64,000 nucleotides of DNA from positions 62,001 to 126,000 of the forward strand of contig CALVLN010000002.1 in the NCBI GenBank assembly GCA_944338165.1, written 5' to 3'. Positions 47,087 through 57,282 of the stretch are shown here, piece after piece. The DNA is from an uncultured Clostridia bacterium. GTDB taxonomy: Bacteria > Bacillota > Clostridia > Christensenellales > Borkfalkiaceae. The notes beneath the pieces were generated by a model. It had not been told where the DNA came from. It saw nothing but the letters and a program-made list of their open reading frames with translations, and did no database searches. Each line of letters begins with the position of its first letter. The stretch's first letter is position 1. Position numbers and translations under genes: made by a program.

Positions 47087-49183
47087 TTAGGAAAGCTTTT
47101 CGAGAAGTTTGAAATCGATGCCCTTCTCGCCGATCTTGATGATCTCCACCTTGACGGTATCGCCGACGTTGAGGACGTCTTCCACCTGCTCGATGCGCTT
47201 GTTGCTCATGCGGGAAATGTGGATCATGCCGTCCTTGCCGGGTGCAAATTCGACGAACGCGCCCACGCGCGAGAGTACGCGCACGACGTTGCCGATGAAC
47301 ATATCGCCGACTTCGGGGTCGTGTACGATGGATTCGACGATCGCCTTGGCGCGGTACGCCGCTTCCGGATCGCCGTAAGAGGCGATGCAGACGGTGCCGT
47401 CGTCCTCGATGTCGATCTTGGTGCCCGTCTCGGCAATGATGGAATTGATGACCTTGCCCTGCTTGCCGACGACGTCGCCGATCTTTTCGGGGTCGATCTT
47501 GAAGGAGATGATGCGGGGCGCATACTTGGAAAGCTCGGGGCGCACCGCAGGGATGCATTCAAGCATCTTGGAAAGGATGAACTGCCTGCCTTCGTTGGCC
47601 TGCTCGATCGCCGCATGCATGATCTCTTCCGAGATGCCTTTGATCTTGATGTCCATCTGGATGGCGGTGATCCCCTTCTGCGTGCCCGCGACCTTGAAGT
47701 CCATATCGCCGAGGAAGTCCTCAAGCCCCTGGATATCCGTCATGACGCGGAACTCGCCCGTCTCCTGATTCTTGATGAGGCCCATGGCGACGCCCGCAAC
47801 GGGCGCCTTGATGGGAACGCCCGCGTCCATGAGCGCCATGGTCGAACCGCAGACCGAAGCCATCGACGACGAGCCGTTGGAAGAAAGGATGTCGTTGACG
47901 ACACGGATGGCGTACGGGAAGCTCTCTTCGGAAGGAAGCACGGGGATGAGCGCGCGTTCCGCGAGCGCGCCGTGGCCGATCTCGCGGCGGCCGGGGCTGC
48001 GGAGCGCCTTGGCCTCGCCCGTGCAGTAGCCGGGGAAGTTATACTGGTGCATATAGCGCTTGGCGGTTTCCTCATCCAGCCCCTCCAGCTTCTGCGCCGC
48101 GCTCATCATGTCGAGCGTGCAGGTGGTGAGCGTCTGTGTCTGCCCTCTCGTAAACACGGCGGAACCGTGAACGCGGGGCAGGACGTGCGCTTCGCACCAG
48201 ATGGGACGGACGTCCTTGAGACCTCTGCCGTCGGGGCGGACGCCCTTATCAAAGATCTTGGCGCGCACCTTTTCCTTGGTGAGGTAATAGAGGCTGTCCA
48301 TGATCTCGCGCTTGTTTTCGGGATAAATTTCGGCAAAGTGCTCCAGCGTCTCCGCTTCTGCCTGTGCCTGCCTGTCCTCGCGCTCCTTGCGGTCGAACGT
48401 ATCGATCGCCCAGTCGATCTTATCCGAAGCAAACGCGCGCACCGCCGCATCCAGCTCTGCGGGAACGTGGTAAAGCTCCATCTCCTTCTTGGGCTTGCCG
48501 ACGGCGGGGACGATGACGTCCTCGATGAAGGAACAGATCTTGCTGATCTCTTTATGGCCGAACATGATGGCGCCGACCATCTCTTCGTTGGACACCTCGT
48601 CCGCACCCGCCTCGATCATGAGGATGGCGTCCTTGGTGCCCGCGAGGTTGAGGTGGATGGTGCTCTTCTGGCGCTGCTCGAAATCGGGATTGATGACGTA
48701 CTTGCCGTCCACCAGCCCGACGACGACGGAGCCCGTGGGCCCCGCCCAAGGGATATCCGAAATGGCGAGCGCCACGGAAGAGCCGATCATGGCGAGGGGC
48801 TCGGGGGTGATGTCGGGCTCGACGGAGACCGCCTGCGCGACGATGACGACGTCGTTAAAGAGACCCTTGGGGAACAGAGGGCGCAGCGGGCGGTCGATGA
48901 GGCGCGCCGTCAGGATCGCCTTGTCGCTCGCTCTGCCCTCCCTGCGCTTGAAGCTGCCGGGGATCTTGCCGACAGCGTACATCTTCTCTTCATAATCCAC
49001 CTGAAGGGGGAAGAAATCCATCCCCTCCCTGGGCGTTGCCGACATGCACGCCGATACCATGACCGCGGTCTCGCCGCAGCGGACGACGCACGCGCCGTTT
49101 GCCTGCTCGGCGTACTTGCCCGTCTCGATGATGACGTCCCTGCCGCCGACCGACATTCTGAATTCTTTGTAATTTGATGCCAT
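47087..49183 (-). CDS. pnp: Polynucleotide phosphorylase
   Basis: A 698-residue PNPase, the phosphorolytic 3'-5' exoribonuclease. Two RNase PH domains flank a helical domain (active-site blocks near residues 80-110, GREIGHGALAERALIPVLP near 400 and DIQGLEDFLGDMDFKVAGT near 480), followed by KH (IGDVVGKQGKVINSIIAETG near 560-580) and S1 (GDMFIGNVVRVLSRVGAFVEF near 620) domains. Downstream of rpsO in the conserved rpsO-pnp order, with a terminator between, so partly uncoupled. Confidence 0.98.
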   Translation of the reverse strand: MASNYKEFRMSVGGRDVIIETGKYAEQANGACVVRCGETAVMVSACMSATPREGMDFFPLQVDYEEKMYAVGKIPGSFKRREGRASDKAILTARLIDRPLRPLFPKGLFNDVVIVAQAVSVEPDITPEPLAMIGSSVALAISDIPWAGPTGSVVVGLVDGKYVINPDFEQRQKSTIHLNLAGTKDAILMIEAGADEVSNEEMVGAIMFGHKEISKICSFIEDVIVPAVGKPKKEMELYHVPAELDAAVRAFASDKIDWAIDTFDRKEREDRQAQAEAETLEHFAEIYPENKREIMDSLYYLTKEKVRAKIFDKGVRPDGRGLKDVRPIWCEAHVLPRVHGSAVFTRGQTQTLTTCTLDMMSAAQKLEGLDEETAKRYMHQYNFPGYCTGEAKALRSPGRREIGHGALAERALIPVLPSEESFPYAIRVVNDILSSNGSSSMASVCGSTMALMDAGVPIKAPVAGVAMGLIKNQETGEFRVMTDIQGLEDFLGDMDFKVAGTQKGITAIQMDIKIKGISEEIMHAAIEQANEGRQFILSKMLECIPAVRPELSKYAPRIISFKIDPEKIGDVVGKQGKVINSIIAETGTKIDIEDDGTVCIASYGDPEAAYRAKAIVESIVHDPEVGDMFIGNVVRVLSRVGAFVEFAPGKDGMIHISRMSNKRIEQVEDVLNVGDTVKVEIIKIGEKGIDFKLLEKLS

Positions 49184-49302
49184 TGCTTTCTCCTTATCCG
49201 TCCATATTCTTATCCCTTACCGTCGCCTGACGGCAGAGATGATATACCTGTTTTTCCCCTGCGGGACTGCGTCCGGCGGCCGAAATAAGACCGCCATGAC
49301 AG

Positions 49303-49335
49303 AAAAAAAGGCGGCAAAAACCGCCGCCCTTTTTA
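49303..49335 (-). terminator. Terminator between rpsO and pnp
   Basis: GGCGGC / GCCGCC stem with an A-rich loop, followed by seven T on the minus strand; it touches the rpsO stop codon. Confidence 0.85.
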
Positions 49336-49587
49336 CTTTCTCAATTCCAAAGCCGCAACGATCGCTCTGTATCTCTCGATGTCCTTGCTCTTGAGGTAAT
49401 CAAGGAGACCGCGGCGCTTACCGACCATCTTCAGAAGCCCCCTGCGGGAGTGATTGTCCTGTTTGTGAATCTGCAGGTGTGCGTTGAGGTGGTTGATGCG
49501 CTCGGTGAGAAGCGCGATCTGCACTTCGGGAGACCCCGTGTCCCCTTCGTGCGATGCGAATTTTGCGATGATCTCTGCCTTTTCCAT
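49333..49587 (-). CDS. rpsO: 30S ribosomal protein S15
   Basis: An 84-residue S15, slightly shorter than the usual 88-89 because the N-terminal 'MSLTKEE' part is absent; it begins [49 protein letters not shown] is the 16S-binding region. GGAGG precedes the ATG. The leader of about 100 bases from the promoter is long enough for S15 autoregulation, but I did not find a clear structure. Confidence 0.97.
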   Translation of the reverse strand: MEKAEIIAKFASHEGDTGSPEVQIALLTERINHLNAHLQIHKQDNHSRRGLLKMVGKRRGLLDYLKSKDIERYRAIVAALELRK

Positions 49588-49696
49588 TTGCGTTTATCCT
49601 CCTATGGAATTCTGCGGGCCGTGAATTTTTTTCCCGCAAAACACGAGAGGCAAAGGGGAGCGTGGAGAATCGGTCCTCTTTGCGTCCGTTATTACT

Positions 49697-49725
49697 ATAA
49701 TAGCATAATTTTCTGCCCTTGTCAA
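49697..49725 (-). promoter_or_regulatory. Promoter of rpsO
   Basis: TTGACA, 17 bases, TATTAT. Confidence 0.75.
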
Positions 49726-49743
49726 AGAATTATGCCGTTCTTT

Positions 49744-51165
49744 TCAAATATTTCCCGCCGAATTTTCCGCAGCGGAGCCGCCGCCTCCGTGCAAAGCGCT
49801 GCCCCAGAGCGCCCGTTTTTCCGCCACGAGCTGCGGCACTTTGTTGAGATACGTCGGCACGTCTTTGGGGGAACCGATGCGCTCGATGCGCCCTTCCCCG
49901 AGAAAGATCCGCTTGGAAACGGCGTTAGCGCCCACGGCGAGATTGTCGGCGCACTCTTCCATGATGTCGATGTTGTACACGGAGGCGCTGCCCGGCTTCG
50001 TCCAGCCCACGTTCTCGTGCGCGCCCGCCATATACTTCTGGCGGTAAAGATAATACGGCCCGTACCCCGCCTTCTGCAATGCTTCCCGCGAGTAAGCGAT
50101 CATATCCGAAAGCCCGCCCCCGGAAAGTGCGGAAACTTCCTCTTTGAGCCGCGCGCCCTTTTTCAGGCACAGCGTATGCACGGTGACGTTTTCGGGAGAA
50201 AGCGAGACGGCGCAGTCGACGCTGCGGCAGAATTCTTCCACGCTCTCCCCCGTGAGCCCCGCAATGAGGTCGCAGTTGACGGTAAACCCGTACGGCTTTG
50301 CCATCTCGAAGGCGCGGAATACCTGTTCCGCCGTGTGCTTTCTGCCGATCGCCTCCAGCGTGCGGTCGGAAAAACTCTGTGCGTTGATGCAGATACGGGT
50401 GACCCCGTAACGCTTGCAGACGTCGAGTTTTTCTCTGCTGAATACGTCCGGCCGCCCCGCTTCCACGGTGAATTCACACCCCTTTGCCGCAAACGGCGCG
50501 AGCATCGCGAGCACGCGATCCAGCTCCCCCGCTTCGAGCGCGAACGGCGTGCCGCCGCCCACGTAAATAGAGCGCAGGTTCCCGACCGGCGGGAGGCCGT
50601 CCAGCTCCGCCTGCAGCGCGTCGAGATAGGCGGGGATATATTGCCGCGTCGCCGCGATGGGCGCGGTGATAAACGAACAGTATACGCATTTGCTCGGGCA
50701 GAACGGGAGGGAGAGAAAGAGGTCGCCGTTGCCCTCCCGGCGCTCGTAGATGCCCGCCTGCCCGGCGAGCACGGCGCGCACGAGGGCGATGTTCTCTTCC
50801 GAGACGCCCATGTCGCGGAACAGCGGCGCAAAATCGCGCCCGGCCTCCCGCTCCTGATAGGCGAGCCGCGTCGGGCGGATGCCCGTCAGCGCGCCCCAGG
50901 GAAGCGACGTATGGAAGTGTTCGCTCAGGACATGGTATAAGGCAAGTTTTGCATATCGTTTGCACAGGCTCTTATAGCGCAAGGGGGTTTCCGCCGCGCC
51001 CGAATCGGAGAAGCGATGCGTTGTTCCCGCTATCGTTACCTCGTTTGAAAACACCTTGCCGTCGTAAGACGAGCGCACGGAGAGCGGAAGCGCCTCCGCG
51101 CCCGCAAACAGGCGCACCACGTCCATGAGTTCGGGAACGAGAAAGGAAAGATTGCATTCGATCAT
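49744..51165 (-). CDS. hemZ: Oxygen-independent coproporphyrinogen III oxidase-like HemZ
   Basis: A 473-residue radical SAM enzyme of the HemZ branch. The FeS motif CPSKCVYCSF lies near residue 157 (CxxxCxxC), followed by IYVGGGTPFAL near 203 and a C-terminal HemN-like domain (GYGPYYLYRQKYMAGAHENVGW near 370). The N-terminal 150 residues are the HemZ-specific extension, ending in ALTGIRPTRLAY. ATG at 51165 overlaps the stop of the upstream MBL gene (ATGA) and has GGAGG. The usual role is anaerobic coproporphyrinogen oxidation, but no other haem genes are here. Confidence 0.92.
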   Translation of the reverse strand: MIECNLSFLVPELMDVVRLFAGAEALPLSVRSSYDGKVFSNEVTIAGTTHRFSDSGAAETPLRYKSLCKRYAKLALYHVLSEHFHTSLPWGALTGIRPTRLAYQEREAGRDFAPLFRDMGVSEENIALVRAVLAGQAGIYERREGNGDLFLSLPFCPSKCVYCSFITAPIAATRQYIPAYLDALQAELDGLPPVGNLRSIYVGGGTPFALEAGELDRVLAMLAPFAAKGCEFTVEAGRPDVFSREKLDVCKRYGVTRICINAQSFSDRTLEAIGRKHTAEQVFRAFEMAKPYGFTVNCDLIAGLTGESVEEFCRSVDCAVSLSPENVTVHTLCLKKGARLKEEVSALSGGGLSDMIAYSREALQKAGYGPYYLYRQKYMAGAHENVGWTKPGSASVYNIDIMEECADNLAVGANAVSKRIFLGEGRIERIGSPKDVPTYLNKVPQLVAEKRALWGSALHGGGGSAAENSAGNI

Positions 51166-51755
51166 ATCCAAAGCCTCCGCTCGGCGTCAAGCGTTGTATC
51201 CTCCCCATGTCCGGGGTGAACGGTGTAATTTTCGAGAAGCGAGCAGAGCATGCGCAGGCTGCGGGAGAGCTGCGCTCCGCTGCCCGTGGGGAAATCCGTC
51301 CTGCCCGCGCCGCAGCAGAAGAGCGTATCGCCCGTAAAGAGGTCGCCGCCGCAGAGGAAGCAGACGCTGCCTGCGGTATGCCCCGGCGTCGCAAGGACGG
51401 AAATGCGCATGCCGCAGAGGGAAAGTTCCTCTCCGCCGCGGAAGGTGAGATCCACGGAAAACCGCGGGACGGACACGCCGAAAGCGCGGGCGAGGTTGCC
51501 CTCCCCCAGCGCAAGCTCCTCCTCTTCCCGCAGGCAGGCGATCTTTGCGCCCGCCGCCTGTAAGGCGGCGCAGCCGCCGATGTGGTCGTAATGCCCGTGC
51601 GTCAGAAGCACGCAGCGCACGCAGAGCCCGCGGCGTTCCGCCTCTCGGAGGAGGCGGGGCTGCGCCGCATCGACGGCGACGGCATCCCGTCCGTTTTCCG
51701 TCAGAAAATAACTGTTGGAGGCAAAGCCGAGCGGCCATACTTTTACGATCTGCAT
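51162..51755 (-). CDS. MBL-fold hydrolase, glyoxalase II-like
   Basis: A 197-residue metallo-beta-lactamase-fold hydrolase: THGHYDHIGG near residues 52-61, ATPGHTAGSV near 121, TGDTLF near 141 and PGHGEDTTL at the end. This small form is always found between relA/dtd and hemZ in Clostridia and is annotated as hydroxyacylglutathione hydrolase-like; the substrate is not known. Coupled to hemZ by overlap. Confidence 0.92.
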   Translation of the reverse strand: MQIVKVWPLGFASNSYFLTENGRDAVAVDAAQPRLLREAERRGLCVRCVLLTHGHYDHIGGCAALQAAGAKIACLREEEELALGEGNLARAFGVSVPRFSVDLTFRGGEELSLCGMRISVLATPGHTAGSVCFLCGGDLFTGDTLFCCGAGRTDFPTGSGAQLSRSLRMLCSLLENYTVHPGHGEDTTLDAERRLWI

Positions 51756-51763
51756 ATCCGCCC

Positions 51764-53893
51764 TCAGTTTGCCATACGGCGCACGTCGTAGATCTTGGCG
51801 TGCGACTGCATTTTTTTGATGAGCACCTCGACGTCCTGGCGGTTGGTGAGGCTGACCGTGACCTCCACGATGGCATCGTGATTTTTATCGTACCTGCCGT
51901 TAATGGAGGTGATGGAAAGCTTCATTTCGGCGACGATGGCGGAAACGGCGGCGAGCGCGACGCCCTGGTCCTCCGCCTTGATGATGATGCCCGCCTTGAA
52001 GCGCGCTCCGCCCTCCTCCTGCAGCCATTCCGCCTCCTGCAGGCGCGCGGGATCGGCGCCCTTCAGGTTGGGACAGTCCTTGCGGTGGATGACGATGCCC
52101 CTTCCGCGCGTGACGAAGCCGACGATGTCGTCGCCCGGGACAGGCGAACAGCACCCCGCGAAGGAGACGAGCAGGCCCGTCATGCCCTTGATGGTGACCG
52201 AGCCTTTGACGTGCCGCCCCGGGATGGACTGCTGTACGATGGGCTGCGGCACTTCGCGGCGGAAGTAGTCGATGAGCTTGAAGATGACCTGATTGACGGT
52301 CACCGCGCCGTAGCCGATGGACGCAAACATCTCGTCCTGCGAGCCGAAAGCAAGTTTTTCGGCGACCTTTTTGAAGCTCTCGTCGGTCAGGATATCGGAG
52401 AGCGCATATCCCCTGCGCTTGGCGGCCTCTTCCAGCATGCTCTTGCCGAGGCGGATGTTCTCATCCTTCATCTCCCGCTTATAGAAGGCCTTGATCTTGG
52501 CGCGCGCCGAGCTTGATTTGATAAACTTCAGCCAGTCCCAGGAAGGCCCCTTGGAATTGGGCGAAGTGATGATCTCCACCACGTCCCCCACTTCGAGCGT
52601 GGAATTGAGCGGCACGATCTTGCCGTTTACTTTGGCGCCCGTACAGCGGTTTCCCACCTCCGAATGGATGGCGTAGGCAAAATCGACGGGCGTCGCCTCT
52701 TTGGGCAGGGAGATGACCTTCCCCTGCGGGGTAAACACGAGCAGCTCCGCGCTGTACAGATCTCCCTTCAGCGTATCCATGAATTCCTTGGAATCCTTGA
52801 GGCCGCCCGCAAAATCCATGACTTCGCGCACCCAGGCGATCCGCTGGTCGAGCGCGGAATCCGCCTCGCGGTTTTCCTTGTATTTCCAGTGCGCCGCGAT
52901 GCCGTATTCCGCCGTGCGGTGCATCTCTTCCGTGCGGATCTGGATCTCAAAGGGCTGCCCGAAGTTGGTGACGACGGTGGTGTGCAGCGACTGGTACATG
53001 TTGGGCTTTGGCGTGGCGATATAGTCCTTGATGCGCCCCGGGATGGGTTTCCACTTTTTATGGATCTTGCCGAATACCTCGTAACACTCGTCCACCGTAC
53101 TGACGATGACGCGCACTGCCGTCAGATCGTAGATCTGATCGAGCGTCTTGTGCTTGGTCTTCATCTTTTTATAGATGGAATAGAAGTGTTTGGGGCGGCC
53201 GAACACCTCGCCGCGGATGTTGCTCTCGGCGAGGATGGCGTTGATCTCGTTGACGACAAAATCGACGAAGTTGTTCCGCTCCTCCAACTTCTGGTGGATG
53301 TTCTCCACCAGGTATTCGAAGGCTGCGGGTTCGAGGTATTTGAGGCACAGGTCCTCAAGTTCACACTTGATCTGCGAAATACCCAGCCTGCCCGCGATGG
53401 GCGCGAAGATCTCCAGCGTCTCGCGCGCCATGCGCTGCTGCCGCTCCTTGGAAAGATAATTGAGCGAGCGCATGTTGTGCAGCCGGTCGGCGAGCTTGAT
53501 GATGATGACGCGGATGTCCTTTGCCATCGCCACGAAGATCTTGCGGAAGTTCTCCGCCTCCTCCTCTTCCTGCGATTTGAAGACGATCTTATCGAGTTTG
53601 GTGACGCCGCTGACGAGCGTGAGCACCTCTTCGCCGAATTCGCGGCGGATGTCCTCCTCCGTGGCGGGCGTGTCCTCGATGACGTCATGCAAAAGTGCGG
53701 CGGCAATGGTCGCCGTGTCCAGCCCCAGATCGACGAGGATGTCGGCGACGGCGCAGGGATGGATGAAATACGGCTCCCCCGAAGCGCGCTTCTGATTGGC
53801 GTGCGCCGCCTTGGCGAAATCGTATGCTTTGAGGAGCAGTTCCCGCCCTTCGCCCGTATAATATTCGTAGATCTTCATCAATACGGCTTCCAT
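51764..53893 (-). CDS. relA: Bifunctional (p)ppGpp synthetase/hydrolase RelA/SpoT
   Basis: A 709-residue long RSH enzyme that makes and breaks the alarmone (p)ppGpp. HD hydrolase domain with the intact motif LLHDVIEDT near residue 70, synthetase domain with FYSIYKKMK and PKPNMYQSLHTTV (near 300), TGS domain (LLVFTPQGKVISLPKEATPVDFAYAIHSEVGNRC in part, near 390), a zinc-finger-like segment (AGCCSPVPGD near 595) and a C-terminal ACT domain. Both activities should be present. The start at 53893 overlaps nothing and lies one base after recJ; MKIYEYYTG at 53878 is an alternative. Confidence 0.96.
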   Translation of the reverse strand: MEAVLMKIYEYYTGEGRELLLKAYDFAKAAHANQKRASGEPYFIHPCAVADILVDLGLDTATIAAALLHDVIEDTPATEEDIRREFGEEVLTLVSGVTKLDKIVFKSQEEEEAENFRKIFVAMAKDIRVIIIKLADRLHNMRSLNYLSKERQQRMARETLEIFAPIAGRLGISQIKCELEDLCLKYLEPAAFEYLVENIHQKLEERNNFVDFVVNEINAILAESNIRGEVFGRPKHFYSIYKKMKTKHKTLDQIYDLTAVRVIVSTVDECYEVFGKIHKKWKPIPGRIKDYIATPKPNMYQSLHTTVVTNFGQPFEIQIRTEEMHRTAEYGIAAHWKYKENREADSALDQRIAWVREVMDFAGGLKDSKEFMDTLKGDLYSAELLVFTPQGKVISLPKEATPVDFAYAIHSEVGNRCTGAKVNGKIVPLNSTLEVGDVVEIITSPNSKGPSWDWLKFIKSSSARAKIKAFYKREMKDENIRLGKSMLEEAAKRRGYALSDILTDESFKKVAEKLAFGSQDEMFASIGYGAVTVNQVIFKLIDYFRREVPQPIVQQSIPGRHVKGSVTIKGMTGLLVSFAGCCSPVPGDDIVGFVTRGRGIVIHRKDCPNLKGADPARLQEAEWLQEEGGARFKAGIIIKAEDQGVALAAVSAIVAEMKLSITSINGRYDKNHDAIVEVTVSLTNRQDVEVLIKKMQSHAKIYDVRRMAN

Positions 53894-53894
53894 G

Positions 53895-56219
53895 TCATTC
53901 CTCCCCCAAGAAACGCATCGCCTGCGTATAGACGCGGGATGCGGAAAGCTCCGTCTTTTTGCCGCGATGGATGCGCAGCCGCCCGTCCGCGAGCGTCAGA
54001 AGACCGAGCTCCTCGAATACGGCGAGCGAGAAAACGATCTGCTCCTCGCTCCATTCCCGGGAACGAAGCGAACGCGCCGCCTCGGCGTACGTTTCCCCCT
54101 CGATGCGCCCTTCCGCCTGCCGCAGCGCGGCGAAGACGGACAAAAGGTCGCTGCGCGAGAGCGATACCTTCCGCAGGCGGCTGAATCCGCACAGCTCCCC
54201 GTTGCGGTAGACCTTGGCGTCCCCCGTCCGTACGCCGGATGAGAGCGGGTCGTCGAGAAAAACGACGTCCCGATAGCCGCTCAGGTCGCAGTCCGCCGCA
54301 GGGTAAACGAGCACGCGGTTGAGAAGACTTGCCGAAGAAGGTTCGAACACGTCCACGTCCAGCCCTGCAAGAGCGGGAAAGGCATCAAGCGTCGCCCTGT
54401 CCCCCGCCACGGCGCACAGCCCGTACGCGCAGGCGCGCCGTTTTTCGGCGATGAGCGCATTCAGGGACGCCGTATCCGCCCGTTCCGCGCCCGCAAGCGC
54501 GGTCCCTGCAGGAAGCATGCGGACGGCGCTTTCAAACCCGTCGAGGGCGACTTCGCTGCCGCTCATGCCGTCGTAAACGACGCAGCGGATAAATCCTTTC
54601 AGATATTCCCTGCCGCGGAACTTGGAAAGATTGCACTCGAAGACGAGGGTCTTGGCAAGGTCGCTGCGCAGAAGTTTCAGCTGCTTCGCGCCGCCGAAGT
54701 ACATAAAGTCCATGCCGCCGGCGCTCGCCGCCACGTGCGGGGAAAGCGGTTTGATGAGCCGCGCGGACATGGCGCCCGTCCGCATGGAAAAGAGCGGACG
54801 GCGGTGCCCCACGCCGTACGGTTCGAGCGCGTTGAGTTCCCGCGCGAGCTGCATGGAGAGCGCGCCCTCCGTTTCCTCGCTGACGGTGATCGCGGGGATA
54901 AAATCCTCCCGCGTGTAATGCGAGCCGATGTATTCGTCGAGCGCGCGCGCAAGCGAAGCAAAGTTGTCCGCCCGAACGTTGACGCCCGCCGCCTGTGCAT
55001 GCCCGCCGAATTCTTCAATGTACTGCGAACACGCCTTGAGCGCCTCGAAAATATTCACGCTGTCGATGCTGCGCGCGCTGCCCTTGAGCATGTCCCCCTT
55101 GCGCACGAAGAGGAGCGCGGGGCGGGCATATTCCTCGGCAATGCGCGCCGCGACGATGCCGACGAACCCCGTATTCCATTCCTCGCCCTCGAGCATGATG
55201 ACGTGCCCGTATGCGCCCTTTGCGCGGATCTGCGCCGCTGCCTGGGCGTAAAGCTCGTCGCAGCACTTCTGCCGCTCGAGATTATAGGCGTTGAGCTGCG
55301 CGGCGAGCGCGTAAATCTCCCCCTTGTCCTCGCTGGTAAACAGGCGCAGCGCGCTGCGCGCATCCCCCATCCGCCCCGCGGCGTTGATGCGCGGCGCCAC
55401 GGTAAAGGCAAGCGTCTGCGCGGTCACCTCGTCCTTATTCTTTTCGAGAAGCGCGGCAAAGGCGGGGCGGGGCGAGCGCGCGATGCGGCGCAGCCCTTCG
55501 GCGACGATGTCGCGGTTCTCTCCCAGGAGCGAAACGCTGTCCGCCACGGTGGAGAGCGCCGCAAAATCCAGCAGCTCATTCGCCTTGTCGCCGATGAGCG
55601 CCTGCGCCACCTTAAAGGCGACGCCCGCGCCGCAGAGATTGTCGTACGGGTATTCGTCGCGGAATTTCGGATTGATGCAGATACAGTCGGGAAGTTCGTC
55701 GGGCAGCTCGTGATGGTCGGTGACGATGACCTGCGCCCCGCGCGAACGGATGTAAGCGGCTTCCTTCCGGTTGGAGATCCCGCAGTCCACCGTGAGGATG
55801 AGATCGGGGGAAAACTCCGCAAAGATCCTGTCGATGGCGGCGATGCTCATGCCGTAGCCTTCCGTGCGTTCGGGCACGTACAGATACGGACGGATGCCGA
55901 ATGCCGTCAGCGCGCGCGACATGATCGCCGTGGCGCCGATGCCGTCTGCATCGTAATCGCCGAACACGGCGACGCGGGAGCCCTTCTCCTTCGCTTCCGT
56001 GAGCAGCGCCTTTGCCTCCTTCATGCCCTGCATGAGGAAGGGCGAAAGAAAATTGCGCGCGGAAGGGTGCAGGAAGGAAACGATCTTCTCCTCCGTATCG
56101 ATGCCGCGTGCAAAGAGGATCTTCACGGTCGTCTCCGTCAGAGAGAGCGAGCGCGCCAGCGCCGCGACGTCATGCAGTTGTGCGGGGGAAAATTCATATT
56201 CCCGGACGATTTTTTTCAT
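53895..56219 (-). CDS. recJ: Single-stranded-DNA-specific exonuclease RecJ
   Basis: A 774-residue RecJ, the 5'-3' exonuclease of recombination and mismatch repair. DHH-domain motifs: VFGDYDADGIGAT near residue 84-96, TVDCGISN near 145, and VTDHHELPDELPDCICINPK near 165-184; the DHHA1 part contains GGHAQAAGV near 407. An additional C-terminal domain of about 220 residues is as in Firmicutes RecJ. The ATG at 56219 has a poor ribosome binding site. It follows the secF terminator closely. Confidence 0.94.
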   Translation of the reverse strand: MKKIVREYEFSPAQLHDVAALARSLSLTETTVKILFARGIDTEEKIVSFLHPSARNFLSPFLMQGMKEAKALLTEAKEKGSRVAVFGDYDADGIGATAIMSRALTAFGIRPYLYVPERTEGYGMSIAAIDRIFAEFSPDLILTVDCGISNRKEAAYIRSRGAQVIVTDHHELPDELPDCICINPKFRDEYPYDNLCGAGVAFKVAQALIGDKANELLDFAALSTVADSVSLLGENRDIVAEGLRRIARSPRPAFAALLEKNKDEVTAQTLAFTVAPRINAAGRMGDARSALRLFTSEDKGEIYALAAQLNAYNLERQKCCDELYAQAAAQIRAKGAYGHVIMLEGEEWNTGFVGIVAARIAEEYARPALLFVRKGDMLKGSARSIDSVNIFEALKACSQYIEEFGGHAQAAGVNVRADNFASLARALDEYIGSHYTREDFIPAITVSEETEGALSMQLARELNALEPYGVGHRRPLFSMRTGAMSARLIKPLSPHVAASAGGMDFMYFGGAKQLKLLRSDLAKTLVFECNLSKFRGREYLKGFIRCVVYDGMSGSEVALDGFESAVRMLPAGTALAGAERADTASLNALIAEKRRACAYGLCAVAGDRATLDAFPALAGLDVDVFEPSSASLLNRVLVYPAADCDLSGYRDVVFLDDPLSSGVRTGDAKVYRNGELCGFSRLRKVSLSRSDLLSVFAALRQAEGRIEGETYAEAARSLRSREWSEEQIVFSLAVFEELGLLTLADGRLRIHRGKKTELSASRVYTQAMRFLGEE

Positions 56220-56245
56220 GCCTGTGCGTTTGATCCCGATCTGAA

Positions 56246-56278
56246 AAAACAAAAAACGGCGGTATCTTCCCGCCGTTC
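56246..56278 (-). terminator. Terminator between secF and recJ
   Basis: AACGGCGG / CCGCCGTT stem with a seven-base loop, followed by six T on the minus strand; 15 bases after the secF stop codon. Confidence 0.85.
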
Positions 56279-56292
56279 TTCGTCAACGTGTT

Positions 56293-57282
56293 TTAGTTGT
56301 TTTCGTTCGTCTTTTTGCCCTTGCCGAAGTCATAGCGCTTGCGGGCGGCTGCGGCACGGTCGAACGCGCCCTTGATCTGCGTGTGCACCGCGGGAATGAG
56401 CACAAACGACGAATACGCGCTGACCGCTACGGGGAGCAGTGCGGGCAGGAAGAAGACCATGACGCCCGACGTCGCAAGCCCGCCCAGAAGCAGGAATGCA
56501 ACCGCCGCGGCGATGAGAACTGCAAGCAGCGTCTTTCTGCTGTCGCGCACGCATGCCGCAACATAGTCTTCTGCGGAAAGCCCGGCATATGCGGGTTCCC
56601 CTGCGTTCTCGCGCAGCTTTGCGCACACGAACGTCCACAGAAGGAAGGTGAGGAACATGGATGCCGCCGCAAACAGCAGCGGGGTATAGCCGTATACGGG
56701 GATGCGGAAGATGGCAAGGAGCGCCACCGAAAGCAGCGTGCTGTTCACCGCGCCGCAAAGTCCGCTGAGCGCGCAGGAAATGCCGAAGCGCACCGCCACG
56801 TAGATGAGCGCCGCGATGGCGGCAACGCCGATGGCGACGGCGCCGCGCCACTGTGCCGTATAGAAGCCCTGCAATTCCACGGTATGGACGACGACGGTGA
56901 TGTCCGCATCGCTGAAAGGCTCCTGCCCGTCCGCAAATGCCTGCACCGCGTCGCGCGCAGCCTTGAGGCTGCTTTCCGCCGTATCGGGCGAGAAGGTGTA
57001 TTCGATGATGCCGCCCGCCGTCACTTCATACGTCTGCATGGACGAATAGGAGATGCCGTTTGCCGCAAAGGCGTCCTCGCACGCTTCCTGCATGTCCGCC
57101 TCCGCAGTCTCCGAAATGGTGACCGCCGTATCGTACTTGACTTCGAAGCGATAGACGTCGGGCTGATCTGCGGAGAAGTTGAACCCGAGCACGGCGGCGA
57201 GGATGATCCCCGCCAGGATGATGACCGCAGAGAGTGCGATCCAGATCGGCAGCAGTTTGCCGGAATAAATTTGCTTATTCAT
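56293..57282 (-). CDS. secF: Protein-export membrane protein SecF, divergent
   Basis: A 329-residue SecF-like protein with six membrane helices and a periplasmic-type domain (about residues 40-140) between the first two. Order after secD, and the overlap with its end (ATG within the last codons of secD), establish the identity. The segment corresponding to the usual IND-TVVVFDRIREN reads LLWTFVCAKLREN: the intramembrane aspartate and the later D-R pair are replaced by hydrophobic or lysine residues. In known SecDF these residues carry protons that power export, so the mechanism must differ. The C-terminal tail is basic. Confidence 0.85.
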   Translation of the reverse strand: MNKQIYSGKLLPIWIALSAVIILAGIILAAVLGFNFSADQPDVYRFEVKYDTAVTISETAEADMQEACEDAFAANGISYSSMQTYEVTAGGIIEYTFSPDTAESSLKAARDAVQAFADGQEPFSDADITVVVHTVELQGFYTAQWRGAVAIGVAAIAALIYVAVRFGISCALSGLCGAVNSTLLSVALLAIFRIPVYGYTPLLFAAASMFLTFLLWTFVCAKLRENAGEPAYAGLSAEDYVAACVRDSRKTLLAVLIAAAVAFLLLGGLATSGVMVFFLPALLPVAVSAYSSFVLIPAVHTQIKGAFDRAAAARKRYDFGKGKKTNENN